A stretch of 64,000 bases of DNA from Lineus longissimus (GCF_910592395.1 NC_088324.1:434001-498000); one strand, 5' to 3'. Counted from the stretch's first letter, positions 1-12,393 are shown. Translations and numbers: made by a program. The notes: a model not told the origin generated them from the sequence alone.

Positions 1-191
1 AGCTCTCTATGGCAAAGCTCATCATTGTTCAAGTAACGGACATCGCTTGCCACATAATGGTGTTTTTTTAACCATCTACTTCATCACAGACACAAACAAC
101 ACCACGTGACCATCTGTTACTTCGCCATGTGCTCTTCTAAACTTAGCATATGCTGCCTCCTTGAAAAACTCTTGATCTAGCCACACCCACG

Positions 192-392
192 CACCCTACC
201 TCCGATCTGAGACACCATGTGACTCAAAACCTTTAGTCTGAGACACCTCACACCCTACCTCCGATTTGAGACACCATGTGACTCAAAACCTTCAGTCTGA
301 GACACCTCACACCCTACCTCCGATCTGAGACACAATGTGACTCAAAACCTTCAGTCTGAGACACCTCACACCCTACCTCCGATCTGAGACAC
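192..392. repeat. 59-bp minisatellite, upstream block
   Basis: The word CACCCTACCTCC recurs at 192, 251, 310 and 369, an exact 59-bp period. Each unit also carries GATCTGAGACAC and GACTCAAAACC. Reading frames through it are low-complexity and differ between strands, so I do not call a gene. Positions 1-191 hold nothing I recognise. Confidence 0.9.
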
Positions 393-395
393 AAT

Positions 396-513
396 GGGTG
401 ATATGAATAAAGGCTAGCAAATGCTTTTACTTCAATTTTGTACAGATAGGCCTAGTGTATATGTACATGGAGTTTTAGATAAAAGCATTTGCTAGTCTTT
501 ATTCATATCACCC
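396..513. mobile_element. 118-bp palindromic MITE inside the minisatellite
   Basis: The first 34 bases (starting GGGTGATATGAATAAAGG) are nearly the exact reverse complement of the last 34, with about 50 bases between. AAT (393-395) is repeated directly after it (514-516). Removing the insert rejoins the minisatellite unit, which supports AAT as a 3-bp target duplication. Three-base duplications are typical of PIF/Harbinger-type elements, but the superfamily is an inference. Confidence 0.85.
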
Positions 514-516
514 AAT

Positions 517-960
517 GTGACTCAACACCTTCAGTCTGAGACACCAAGCACCATACCTCCGATTTGAGACACAGTGTGATCCAAGACAACATGCACCCTA
601 CCTCGGATGTGAGACCACACCATTGGGCCCAAAACCTCTGATCTGTGGCACCATGGGATCCAAAATCTCCCATCTGAGACACAATGCACCCCACCTCTGC
701 TCTGGTGTGAGACACCATGTGATCCAATACTTCCGATCTGAGACACCATGCACCCCACCTCTGCTCTGGTGTGAGACACCATGTGATCCAATACTTCCGA
801 TCTGAGACACCATGCACCCCACCTCTGATCTGAGACATCATGGGATCCAAAACCTCTCATTGGAGGTACAACATGCCGCACCCTACCTCAGATGTGAGCC
901 ACCATTAATTGGGCCTAAAACCTCCGATTTGAGACACCATGCACCCTACCTAAATCGAAT
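517..960. repeat. Degenerate continuation of the 59-bp minisatellite
   Basis: Diverged units built from CCGATCTGAGACACCATG and CACCCCACCTCTG continue to about 960. Open frames on both strands here (for example 503-881) are by-products of the repeat. Confidence 0.75.
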
Positions 961-1990
961 CCGTTTCAAAGCACTTCACCACCCCATGATAAGAATCGAA
1001 CCCTTGACTTGCCCAAAGCCCTTCACCACCCGACTGAGGAGTAAATGAGGAATGGAATCCATGACCAATCAAAGCACTATGTATCCCAGGTGCCAAGTGT
1101 CTACATGTATATAATTTTGAAGAATCTTTGACAAGTGTTAATGTACCACCTTCAGCAAAATTTTAGAGTTTGACCTTTCTGACCTTGGAAACTAGGTATT
1201 AATAGGTTAAAATAGTGTGACGTCACAAGGCTAGCCAATCAGCCCATTGTTTGTCAACCAATCATTTTCGCAATAAGCACCTCGCACTTCGTCCCTTTTG
1301 GAGACCAGGTATTGGTCTGAGTCGGTCTTCCCCCTGACAGCAATATGTGTGGAGTCGACCAATAAAGATTAGATAAAACACAAGTAACATCAAATTTCTC
1401 AACAGTGTTATTTCATTGTTCTGTTGTTTGATAATTTGGATGGATGAGGAAATGAATCTTGATGCTCTTTTTTCTTCACAGCAATTTTGACAATCTTAAG
1501 AAATGCGAGGTTTTTATACAAAATGGCACTGTTGATACCAGTGGTTTACACATGTTACACAATCGTGCAACATTGACATTTTCGCTAGGATATAATCTCC
1601 TAATGTGTTACCCATCTGTCTGGAGTTAGCCGTCTTCTAAATCAAGTTTGCTTTGAAACGGTCTCCAAATAGACCGTATGCGAAATAAATTTTGTCCATT
1701 TTGAAAAGACCTTTTCACAGGCAACGTAAGTTTACCTCAACATGAAAGTCATGTTTTAAATCAAATCACCACCAAAAGCATTCAAAATATCATGAACATT
1801 GGAAGACATGGACAATGATTCAAGTAAATTGCTTGAATAAGTTTGTATATTTTTACTTTTTGCCATGGTAAACAAACGTTGCCTGTGAAAAGGGTTGTTT
1901 CAAAATGGCCAAAGTTTGTTTTTGCAGGCCGTCTATTCACCTGGGATTTTAACCAATCTTTCATCAATCTATCGGTTTGGCTTCACAGTT
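961..1990. other. No gene seen; A/T-rich spacer with CRE and CCAAT boxes
   Basis: No convincing coding sequence. A palindromic TGACGTCA (about 1218) is followed by GCCAATCAGCCC (about 1235), which could be promoter elements, and AATAAAG lies near 1362. No coding exon can be attached, so any promoter role is speculation. Confidence 0.3.
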
Positions 1991-2407
1991 CCACCTATCA
2001 TAAAACCCAGTGTTTTTTCAAGACCCGTGTCTTCGCCGTGTGTCAAAAAACCTGGGGCGCACTTACACCTATCAGTGGTGTTAGATAATGGTTAATAGCC
2101 CCGGCGACAGGTGCGCTGTAAGTAGGGAGCTCTCCTCTGTTTCTTTCCCGTTGGAGGTGAATTTCACATGCGCAATACCGAGGCGACTACACCGCGCCAT
2201 CTGTCGCCGGATCTTAGAACTTGCAATTGCCGTGTCTACTCAGATTCGACCTATCAAAAACCGTGTTGAACACGGGTCTAAATTAGCCCCCGATTAGCCC
2301 CATCGAGCTCGATGGGGCTAATAGACACGGGGATTTGACACACGGGTCTATTAAGACACGGCAATTCATCGGTGTAAGCGCAAAAGACACGGGGATTTGA
2401 TAGGTGG
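1991..2407. mobile_element. Inverted-repeat (foldback) element, about 417 bp
   Basis: It begins CCACCTATC and ends GATAGGTGG. Subterminal blocks rich in ACACGGG and GACACGG occur in opposite orientation in its two halves. It contains a perfect 28-bp palindrome at 2294-2321 (core ATCGAGCTCGAT). No transposase is present and no target duplication was identified. Confidence 0.5.
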
Positions 2408-2577
2408 AAGTACGACTTATGTTTTTCACCAACCGCTATGGGCAGGCTACAAGTTTGTTAACATGGTAGTGTTTTAAAAGCAATGCATATTATGGTTTAA
2501 GCACATGCACTCTGTGTTTATTATCTATTCCATACGAATAGTGAATTTGGCAGTAATGGCCAATGCCGAGTTCTTAA

Positions 2578-2727
2578 AGATTCATGCACTTGATTGGGAA
2601 CAACGTTTACGAGGACATTGCATTACGTCACGTCACAGTAATGTAAGACCGTCAGAGCTGCAATGCATCGTGACGTGACGACGGCCAACACTATGTAAAC
2701 GTTGTTCCCAATCAAGTACATGAATCT
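2578..2727. mobile_element. 150-bp MITE-like inverted repeat
   Basis: The left arm AGATTCATGCACTTGATTGG is mirrored at the right end as CATGAATCT, with the shared block GGGAACAACGTTTAC and its complement. An inner pair of ACGTCACGTCA-type words is also inverted. The stretch from 2728 to 2999 holds no recognisable gene. Confidence 0.65.
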
Positions 2728-3005
2728 ATAGTTAAGATGAAAAAGGAAACCTTCTCTGAAGTATTTTTCTTTTATCGTCTTAAGTTTTGAGACTACCATG
2801 GCCTGACTTAGAGTAGACCACATTCAAAAGCCGGTTATCAGTCAGATACAAGTAGGCAAATACAAGTGCATGCACTGTCATGTCAGAATGATCCACTGTC
2901 AAGATTTGCTGTAACCGACTGGCCGACTTTCTAATGTGGTATATTAGTAGAGAACGACAGGTGACTCACTGGTGGCGAGGTCTCCCTATGGAATCATTAT
3001 CATAC

Positions 3006-3314
3006 CTTTACTCTTTGGATAATGTCTCTACTCTCTTGTATTGCATTTTCAAGTGTTCTTCTCTTCCGTGAGACGTTCACCTGGTCCCCCTGTCCCAACA
3101 CTGTATCTTTGCGCAGCCAGGCAAAAGCCCCAACACAACCACACAGCACAAGAGGTGCAGAAATGTACACCAGTGAATTCCACTTCCAGGATCGGAACTT
3201 TTGACCTCCATTATTTTCACAATAAGCCCTTTTTTGGAAGATTTTGGCACACTGAACTCTTGACAATAATAGAACCTTTGATGCAGATCGTAATGATATA
3301 AAATTCCAGTGCAT
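3006..3314 (-). CDS. Possible exon: small single-pass mitochondrial membrane protein
   Basis: An open frame of about 103 codons. The first 30 or so residues are rich in Arg, Lys and Ser with almost no acidic residues, like a mitochondrial presequence. One hydrophobic segment (NSLVYISAPLVLCGCVGAFAW) lies near residues 47-67, followed by a charged helix-prone tail. The frame ends at a plausible donor, AAG|GTATGA, so this may be one exon of a gene continuing toward position 1. I do not recognise the family. No partner exon was found, and a chance open frame is possible. Confidence 0.35.
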
Positions 3315-5109
3315 TTTATTTCATAAAGTATGTTTTGATTCTAAATTTCTTGCTATTTTATCAAATCCAGAATCAGCTGATGTAATAAACGTCACCAGAT
3401 CGTGTGTTGTTTCAAAGATTGATGATGTAAACTACGTCATCGTACTTGTGGTTTGACCTGAATTTTTAGCAGTCTCCAAGCGTCGTCAACGGTGACCACA
3501 ACCGTCTAGTCTCACTCGATCTACTGTCTCTGCCACAGTTGGTTACCAAGCCGCTTTGAACAATGGGAACAATCGACGGCTATTCGAACCGCCACGGTGC
3601 ATGGGGCCATTGTTTCCGGTCTTATTCGCACCGTCAGAAACACCATTACGGTGAAAGGTACCGTATCGTGATGGTGCGAATAATACGGAGTGAATAAATA
3701 GATCGCACCGTGGTGACATGGGTGATGGTGGGTAAGGAAAGTAGGCCTAATTCATGATTGAGGTGGTGTTTGTTTGTGACGAGTGTTGGAAGTGCCTTTA
3801 CTCCTGGCTCCGGGTGTGGGTAGGGTCCTTGACCTTCAGCCAGGCCAGCGCCGGCCCTGTCACGGTACGAATAGCCACGGCCTTTCCAATTTCACCAGTT
3901 TTATCTATGTACTATGAGCCGTACTGTGGACCATCCTGTGGACGGGTACTAATTTCCTTGTGGACGGGCATTCCAATTTGGGAAGTGGTGTCAGTGATTT
4001 CCTGCGGCTTACTGGACTTTGCGCAATATTTCGCCAAAAAAGTATTCTACGCAACGGTCCCTAGGTGACTTTTCCTATTCATAATACACAGCCTGTCCAT
4101 CCTAGATCGTGGTTACATGGGGAGTAATCGTTGTAAAATTAGGTCAAACGCAAAGACAGTTAACCCGGGTACCACTATGTTCACGATGCGAACAAGCCGT
4201 GTAAGTCATTATCAGCATTTTTTTCATTGAACATTTGCGGGTACAGCGTCACAGGGAGCAGCATTGAACGGTAAACATGTTCACATCATATTCAGACAAC
4301 GGCTTGTAACGGCCATACAGGAAACGATTCGTATCAACAAAACTACGGGCCGTATCGTCTGTTTCATGTTTTTTTGCATTACACCCCCTGGTGCTAAACA
4401 AAGAATAATTTTGAAACGAAATTTGGTGTGAATTTGTAAACAAAGTTTTAAGTCCAGACCTCAAGCGGTTACGGGTACACACTACATTTATTATCAAATT
4501 GCTAATGCATCAAAAAGTTGAATTGGTCAAGTTTAGCGCCCCATAGATTTTTCCCAGACGTGACGATGAAGGTCAATTTCCGGCAGATAATACAGCCCGG
4601 GGTTAAATCTTCAAACCATAGAAATTTTGTTGTGGGCTGACCGTGATAATTACCAGGCTGGGGGTCTGAAGTTTTGGGGGTCATTTTCGACCATTTGTGA
4701 CCGGTGAATCGACTTTTCAGCCAACGAGGGGTTAATTTGGCCATTGGGACCACAAAACTTAGGCTCCTAAACTGAAACGTCGTCATCGTTTTCTTCTAAT
4801 GGAAAGGAAATTCATGATTTTGATTTTTAAAAACACGTATTCATAATGGAAAACACATCCATACTGGTGACTGACACCATGTATCGAACTTGACGTACCG
4901 GGGTAAAACATAATGGTCGCTCCCCCATTTCGCTCGTTTCGTTTCTTTTCGTTGCGCAAAGTCCAGTAAGCCATTTCCTGCTGATGATGACGTCCAGGAC
5001 ATTGTGGTGGCATGTATGTACGACACGACAGCGGGTTCCATTGGTAATGTTTGGTGGTTCGAGTGATCTGAGGATGATTACTGGACAGCCTTTTCAAGAA
5101 TGAGGCGGT
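3315..5109. other. No gene supported
   Basis: Open frames at 3754-4068, 4249-4497 and 4502-4786 lack family signatures, splice support or codon bias that I can detect. Around 3590-3710 repeated CACCGT/ACGGTG words in both orientations suggest another degenerate inverted repeat. Confidence 0.4.
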
Positions 5110-5226
5110 GTAGTGTGGTGGTAAGCCTGGGATGTGCAATGTGTTGAGGAATTCGACTGGGAAGTGGATTGCTTCTTCTGGGGTGAGAGTGGTGTCATAT
5201 GAGTGGTAGAAGTGTTGTGTACCCAT
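5110..5226 (-). pseudogene. Fragment of a PIF1/Helitron-type helicase
   Basis: About 39 codons contain FPVEFLNTLHIPGLPPH. This matches the conserved stretch (P-x-EFLN-x-L…GLPPH) before the last helicase motifs of PIF1-like helicases carried by Helitrons and their relatives. The similarity stops abruptly after GLPPH: the following residues do not continue the family pattern, although the frame stays open to 4783. I read it as a truncated remnant. No Rep domain or Helitron terminus was found nearby. An expressed host PIF1 exon is possible but less likely. Confidence 0.5.
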
Positions 5227-5240
5227 TTCACAATCCCAAG

Positions 5241-6174
5241 AGAACCATGTACAGTGTCCTCGCGGCCCCTTCGGAGAAATTCCCGGCTGCGACGGATTTC
5301 AACAGCCTGACGAAAACGGGGAATTCCAATTTCACATTCCCCGGTACCACTGACGGTCACGCACCTGTATTAAACCAATCAGCACGCGGTTGTACCCGAA
5401 AATAGTTCAGTTTGAGATCAATGCGTGGTCTCATCATACCAGTTGAATGGTATTTTCCATTTAAGATATAATTTTTCTAAAATTGAGAATAAGGTGTGTT
5501 TAAAGTGAAGAAAATGATGAAGTTTCAGTCCAATTTGCTTACTTATGTGGTTTTGAGGCTCCATTTAACCCGTCGTGGTGAAAAAGCTGACTCGCTGGTT
5601 AAAAGCCATCAAAATTCCCCCCTAAGTTCCCTGAAATTATCATGCAAAACGTGTTTTTCGTTGTGTAACACACAACGAAAATTTCATGGTTTGACAGGCT
5701 AGGATAGGTCTATTTGACTTTGAAAGCGTTCCTCCCAGATTACATCTTGGAAAAAGTTATGAGCATGTAGAAAGTACTGTTTTAAAGGGAAAACGGCTTA
5801 AAACTTTATTACAGGTACGTGGCTTGACGAAATGCAATGTATTGGTGTATACATCTTGGCTCGGATTTCCCCGTCAAATTCGTTTTCCCAGCAATTCCAA
5901 GTTTACATATTATCAAAACAACATTCCACATGATATGTAAAGAGCAAGCTCTAGTGAACTCACACAACTGTATGTCCTAGCAGACGATTTTTAAATACAT
6001 GATGTCCAACACCCGCACTTCAGTGGCGCCGGTGTGAATAAATCTACTTGTGTAAATTGTCAATGGCTCATGATGGCTAGCTGATCGTGGTGGGAAAAAA
6101 CACGATTTGACCAGCCATAACTCTCAGCTAGACAGGCGGAGCAGCATAAGCTAATATGTAAAGTCAAGGACTTA
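5241..6174. other. No gene seen
   Basis: A/T-rich sequence with short inverted words, such as TTCGTTGTGTAACACACAAC near 5660, and no coding or RNA signature. Confidence 0.4.
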
Positions 6175-6405
6175 GTGAGCCCCCCTTTAGGTCGGGGGAG
6201 CTCCCCCGAACCCCCCTACGAGCATATGTTAAGTGCAAGCTCTAACAACTACAGCTGTTACAATGGGGGGACACCCCCCAAACCCCCCTCCGTCGACATA
6301 GGTTTTTACCAGTGCGTTGGGGGGAAGCTCCCCCCAAACCCCCCTGGTGGACAGTCAACTAGCCCTTCTGTGTCATACTGCTGGAGGGGGGGGGGGGTGC
6401 GATGG
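6175..6405. repeat. G/C-run repeat with GGGGGAGCTCCCCC palindromes
   Basis: Three related blocks of a G-run, AGCTCCCCC and AACCCCCCT recur at about 60-80 bp spacing, followed by a pure G run near 6387. The open frame across it is proline/glycine-biased and is not called as a gene. Confidence 0.6.
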
Positions 6406-6853
6406 GACCATCCATATAGTTCCTTCTGACACATTTTTGTTTTGGTAATGTAATACATTGTGATTGTCCTTATTCACGGGAATCGGGCGTTTCCAGTGAT
6501 ATACGACACAAATGGGTTGTCCTCATGCATTCACTTTGGAAACGCATTTTAAAATATATGTTACGTCCTGTTAATGGGGCACGTCATCATCGCGTACATT
6601 TGGGAAAAACTCCCTAACGAGACCGGAGCAGACGGCTGAAAGTAGTTTAATTATTGGCCGCTAGGGTGCAGAATGTCGCTCACCCGAATTTTTCGATCAG
6701 GGTTCGCCAGTCTACCTCTCTGGCTGGGCACCACCTCCACAGCTAGGAACCTCTCTGACCAGGCACCACGGATGCGCATGCTCCGTCTGGATCTATTCCG
6801 TTTCCGTTTTGATCACTTCCGGTAACGCAGGCGCATTGAAGTTAAGGAAAATA

Positions 6854-7292
6854 TGGTGGTGCCTGGCTGTGGAGGTAACCTGCTCTCGACCATTTCAAGA
6901 GAAAAGACTATGAAATGTTCTGTTATTAACACAGTTTACCCAATATTGAACAGATTCAAAGTTTTATTTATCCAAGTATTCAATTGTATAAGGCCAGGGA
7001 CACATAGACTGCTGTTTTCACTTGGTGGTGCCTGGCTGTGGAGGTAACCTGCTCACGACCATTTCAAGTGAAATGACTGTGAAATGTTCTGTAATTAACA
7101 CAGTTTGCCCAATATTGAACAGATTCAAAGTTTTATTTATCCAAGTATTCAATTGTATAAGGCCAGGGACACATAGACTGCTGTTTTCACTTGGTGGTGC
7201 CTGGCTGTGGAGGTAACCTGCTCTCGACCATTTCAAGTGAAATGACTATGAAATGTTCTGTAATTAACACAGTTTGCCCAATATTGAACAGA
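6854..7292. repeat. 169-bp tandem repeat, about 2.6 copies
   Basis: TGGTGGTGCCTGGCTGTGG occurs at 6854, 7023 and 7192, spaced exactly 169 bp, with near-identical intervening sequence. The third copy breaks off after GAACAGATT near 7292. Matching 64-codon open frames in the first two copies (6853 and 7022) are a consequence of the repeat. Confidence 0.9.
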
Positions 7293-7957
7293 TTGGGTTA
7301 TTGATCAGTTTGGAAGAAACTTCTTTGAAATATTTAATATTGGGTGGATTGTGGTAATAACTTTATAGTCATTTTACTTAAAAAAGTCAAGAGTGGTATT
7401 CATTGATTGTAGTCACAGTGTAAAATGTTCAATTCTCATCAGGAGGTTTTTTATTAATAGATATGCGAATGTGTCCACTGAACAAAATTGTTGTAATTCA
7501 AATGATGTCTATTGATTGATTAATAAATACATCTTTAAAACTAAATCGTGTGGTCATTTCATTACTTGGACCCTCAGCCTGGAAATTCTTCTTCTTTGTG
7601 TTCATTTCCATCTAACAGACTCTCCAGACTTACTAGTAATCAGAAGCGGAGTTGGTGTTCGTCAGCCGGTCAAGTCTCCCTCCTCAACGCTGCAAGCGTT
7701 GGGCATCTTCCCAGGATGTGCTCGACAGTCATTGGCTCGATCTGGCGGGTGTCGCTATCTCCTTACTCCTAGACAGAAGCCTGGAACAAGCTGGACATCG
7801 GGCAGCAAACCCAATATTAATGTGCTCAGAACACTTCTCAAGTAATTAGTGTTTCAGAGTGATCTATAGCCTATACCTAATACAATAGTGATTATTTCGG
7901 GCAGGGCTTAGAGGAGGCTTAGAGTAACGAGACTAGTATATAGCAGGCCCGGGAAAG

Positions 7958-8115
7958 CAGGGGCGTAGGTAGCAGAGGGGGGGGGGCAAATGCCCCCTCC
8001 CCCGAGGTCACCAAAATATGTGTTTTTGGCCAAAAGATTTCATAAAGGGTCATTTTGTCCCCCAGAGAGCCTTTTGCCCCCCCCCCGCCAGACCAAAAAG
8101 CTAGCTACGCCCCTG
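7958..8115. mobile_element. 158-bp MITE with CAGGGGCGTAG termini
   Basis: It starts CAGGGGCGTAGGTAGC and ends with a matching inverted GCTAGCTACGCCCCTG. Between them are G-rich and C-rich runs (GGGGGGGGGCAAATGCC and TTTTGCCCCCCC) that also pair. Termini of the CAGGGGCGTAG type are, to my knowledge, common in non-autonomous DNA elements of marine invertebrates. No coding capacity. Confidence 0.75.
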
Positions 8116-8708
8116 GCCCTGTAGGTGTATAGTATAATTTACTCTAAGTAAGGGCAGGGCAATAAGGAAAGGTGCTATGCTGCATGTAGGCCCTATTATA
8201 TTCTATAACAAAGAAACCCAACATATGATTTAAAGGTGCCGGTGTAATAGAATCAGATGCCCCCTGATATTAAATGCCCTCAACAATAGAACACCGGCAC
8301 CATTCAATAGGACTCTAAAGAGGCCAAGACCCTTCATCCGAAGAAGAACAATACAGGCGGGCATCAGGAAAGGGAGGGCATTTGATTCTATCACAGCGGA
8401 ACAATATATCTCCCTTTTCCCACAAGAACTAATATTCCTCACAAAGGAATTCTAGACTGGACTTAGATTCATGGGGACCAGCATTTCTTTTACACCCGCA
8501 CGCGGAGCATGAGCTGAGCTGCTGCTGCACGCCAACATATCAACCAACAGCACCGCCATTTCTTCAAACGGTTGGAAGTGATACTACCAGTCACGTGTGG
8601 TTCCTGGTCAGAGAGGTTCCTAGCTGTGGAGGTGGTGCCCAGCCAGAGAGGTAGGCTGGCGGAGGGTGTTGAATTTTTCACGCAACTTTTGCTAAATAGA
8701 GCTAGTTG

Positions 8709-8738
8709 GACCATATCCACAACTCCGTGGATATGGTC
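8709..8738. other. 30-nt hairpin, 12-bp perfect arms
   Basis: GACCATATCCAC, a six-base spacer AACTCC, then GTGGATATGGTC. It lies just outside the right terminus of the 2-kb inverted-repeat element. Function unknown. Confidence 0.7.
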
Positions 8739-11700
8739 TATTGTTTTTACTGAGCCGATCGCCAGGACCCGAGGGATGTGGTTTTCGACACGTATCTCTG
8801 AAACTGCCGCACGGAACGACCTGAAATTTGGTTAGGTTACGTTTCATAACCTGCTAACGAACAACGTGTACTTTATTTTTGCAGCCGTTGCTTACTTTTT
8901 TAGTTTTCGGGTGATTTTTGATGAAAATCGCCGGTTCTGAACCGTTCCGGTAATAGCACTGCCTCCCGATTAGGCAAGTTGCTCAACGTTGATCTGTCCC
9001 GACCTGAACAGGTGGGAGGATACCCGCTACATGGAAGAGCCAACAGACATTTCGTCTACGCATTCTAGACTGGGTGAGTGTGATTTTTTCGTGATTGTAA
9101 TCGCCCTCAAATTTGTGTTGAAACACTGCATCAGACAAAATTAACTCATCAGAGGTCAAGAAAAGGATCTTAAGAATATATATTCGCTGTTAGTTTGGGT
9201 GATTATAGGGAGCACGTCCATCTTTTGAGGCAAACTTGTCATCCGAAAGTTTCCAGATCCCCGCAATGGCGGATATACATTCATCAAAAAAATTACGAAT
9301 TCGGGCAAGTTTCATCAAACTGTGCGCCTTAAACACCTAAGAATGTCTGAAAATCACCCAGACTCTACACATGAGATATACCTTCACTGAAAATAATTGC
9401 TAAAACCTCGCTTAACGTGTCGCGAGTGCTGAAAGCAACAGTTTTGGAGATCGTTTTTCTGTACATTCTGCTCACTCCTGTAGAAATGTACAGTAAAGCA
9501 CGTATACACGTGCAGTGTAAATGGACACACGAATGTACACACCTTCTGAAAATATTGTCAGCAAAGGTGATAAGTGTTTGTTCTGAATTATGACAATGAA
9601 ATTCATAGACTATTAGCAGGTAGTCAGTGTCTGTTGGTCTGAATAATGAATGATAAAACTTCTGGTGAAGTTAAAATATTTCCTCGCTCTGTTTTACAGC
9701 CTGACGCAGTGACGCCACTGACGGGGATGATCAGCATCTGTTCTGTTCTGCGACCGCATCAGTCACGGATATAGGAGCCTTGACCACGAGGAGCTGATGA
9801 GGCAAAGTCGTATAACCGTCTTAACCTTGACATCGGTGCAGTGCTGAATTTGCCGTCCGAAGACAAACCAGTATAATATTCCAGCCGTATTTCGTTCTTT
9901 TCACTGTAATACTTTTACTTCAAAAAGACTGAATAAATAAACCTACTGTGGCAGTTAGTTTAAAAAGATATTATTGCATTTTACGTTTTTACTCTTAGTG
10001 CTGATCGGTCATACCCCTTGGGCCTGGCCGTAACCTTGCATACTGGTTGTCTCGATGCCGTATGCTATGACCATGTATATATCTACTGGACTGGTTTGTT
10101 GCACCATGTCGAAGGAATTTTATGTGGAGATCAAGACACTTCCCTCACATCACAATCTACACCTCAAAAGAATGGTTGTAAAAATCATTGCCATGATTCC
10201 CGGATGCCCCTACGTTGTGACCATGCATGCATCAATGGCCTGGGATGTTGCAACCTACACTTCAAAGGAATGCGAAGTCTAAATCACATTTATTTTTTGT
10301 CCCCAGGTTGTGACTTTCCTAACAGCAATTGCAGACCATATCCCTGGTGATAGTGTTTTGTCATCTTAAAAATGAGCACCAGGACAAAGCACCAAAAACC
10401 TGCCACTTAAGATCAGATCAGAAGTTACCTACATGGTGCCAGTACCCACAAGTGCATGATTGACACCTCGATCATTTGAAGAAAAAATTGGCAGCAGAAC
10501 CATGTGTGCATGGAGGGAGGTATTATAATATAAATACTGTGGAGACGCAATGTATTATTGGTCGTCCCAACATTGGGAGCTTTCATCCCCACCAGCCATA
10601 TCAGATGGCCAACTGGTTTCCCTCACTCGACCAGAAAACTCATCAAAAGATACGAAAGATGTTGAGATTCAGATTACATTTGCTTGTTGTCTGCTGGATT
10701 CTGACCATCCATATGCTGAGTTGTTGCAGTCCCAGAACCATCGCTAATTCTAGTATTTATGATGCACCTACTGTCACAACCTAATTCAGCTGGTTATTCA
10801 GGGTTATTTGCCTCTGATTTATCTGGTTATATCCTGGTGCAAACCTAATTTCTCAACATGACAAAATACTTTCACCAGGGATATGGTCTGCAATTTGCTG
10901 TTAGGCGAATTGCCCAATACTAGTTAGAATTACAATTACCAATTAGTTTATTAACACCTTATAAGCAAACTTACATCGGTGAGGAGAGCAGAATAAAGTG
11001 AGTGCGGAAAGCTATCGAAGCTATTGATAAGAGGAGGAGTAAGACCAAAGGGGATCTGTCTATAGGAATGTACCCCTTCTGTCAGCGTGTGAGGAGACGG
11101 TGCATACACACTTGATACAGCAGTTTAAAAGATGAACAGTGTATCAAAATACCAGTATCGAAATAAAGTCACTTGTCTTATAAATTATTTGCACAAAACT
11201 TTGAAACTTTATGAAGTAAATCACCCTCAGCAGTCATTAGGTAAATGAATTTTTTTGATAGGAGGTTGACGGAAGGGTACTGTGGGATGGATTTTTCGAT
11301 AAAAAGTTCCCTATCCTTTCGAAAATTTGGACAGTCTAAAAGAACATGGATTTCATCTTCAACACAGTTTATATTTTTAGAAGCAGAACAAAAATGACAG
11401 AATCTGTTTTCTCGAGGAATGATAGGTTGAACAAACCTCCTCGTCTCAATTTTCCACCTATGACTGCTGATTCTAAAACGGGTAAGCGAAAGTCGGTCGC
11501 GTCTATTCGCAATAATGTCTTAATATTTTTCATTCTCAAAGCGTGTCTTTAATGAGACAATGGTATTACATTTTCCACCAGTATTACTTTGGTAGTTGGA
11601 TACAAAGTGTTCTGACCAGTAATCCTTTGAAATATTTCTTTAGAACCTGACAAGACTATGCGCCTTTGTTTACAACCACAGAATCAAGATTGATGTAAAA

Positions 11701-12344
11701 TAAAATGCAATTCTCTTTACATCGGAAAATCAAGAGAAAGTTCCACTATTATCGAAAGATTTAGAGTTGATAGCGTTTTTAGTAGTTTTGTGTAGCATAT
11801 TGGAGTACAATGGTTCTAAGACCATGCGAAAGTTAGTCGATATGTTCGGGTTCAACAATATTCCCAGTTTTTGGTGTACACGTGGTCCTTTGAACACCAT
11901 GGTTTTGAATCGATGCATCCACTGTACCACACGCCCTTGTATTTGAAAGGGATAGCACAATTGCCAACTGAAAGTGAAAGAAAGGCGCATTGAATGAATT
12001 TGATACACTAAAAAAATCACCTGAAAATTTCATTAAAACATAACACAAAAAAGCGTCGAATTGTATCGGGAAAAGTATGTGCTAAAAATGTATGGAGATT
12101 TTTACGGCCGTAAATGAATCCCGTGTTTTTTTCTAAAAACGAAAAGAGCAACGTCAGGTTACATCAAGGCACCACCTGGTGGCCTTACTATTCAAAGATT
12201 TCGCCATTGCTATTCGGTTAATGAGGTCAGAATCCTGACAACTTCTTCATCTTGTTGAAATAAGCCTTCATAAATTCCCTCCTGGTTCGGGTGAAGGCGA
12301 TGGCTATGAATTTGAATCTGACTAGTCATATCTCAAATGGCCTT
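8739..12344. other. No gene supported
   Basis: Scattered open frames (10018-10350, 10476-10784, 11346-11552, 11730-12048) lack domain signatures and overlap each other on different frames. Two related words (GACCATGTATATATC near 10069 and GACCATGCATGCATC near 10219) hint at a weak internal duplication. Further exons of the VWD gene may lie here, but none is clear. Confidence 0.35.
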
Positions 12345-12357
12345 TGACCTTTGACCT
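12345..12357 (-). promoter_or_regulatory. DR1-type nuclear-receptor half-site pair
   Basis: TGACCT-T-TGACCT is a perfect direct repeat of the hexamer AGGTCA (minus strand) with one-base spacing, the classic DR1 layout bound by HNF4/RXR-type receptors. It lies 37 bp past the donor of the short exon at 12394-12504. The motif is certain; function is not shown, and such sites arise by chance. Confidence 0.3.
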
Positions 12358-12393
12358 CATCGGTGAGGGATCAAGGTCAAAGCTTGAACTCAC

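Larger units (their letters stand above)
6705..8661. mobile_element. About 2-kb element with 65-bp inverted termini
   Basis: 6705-6769 (CGCCAG…CCTCTCTGGCTGGGCACC…) reappears as its reverse complement at 8597-8661 with few mismatches. The similarity weakly continues outward toward GAATTTTTC on both sides. The interior holds 169-bp tandem repeats (6854-7292) that themselves contain a derivative of the terminal word (GGTGGTGCCTGGCTGTGGAG), and a separate 158-bp MITE (7958-8115). No transposase frame is convincing. The open frames at 7516-7849 are in three registers and unrecognised. Confidence 0.6.

Noticed and set aside
9795-9830. Hammerhead ribozyme (CTGATGAGG…)
   Set aside because: The CTGATGA core word is present, but I could not find the matching GAAA strand and helices at suitable distance.
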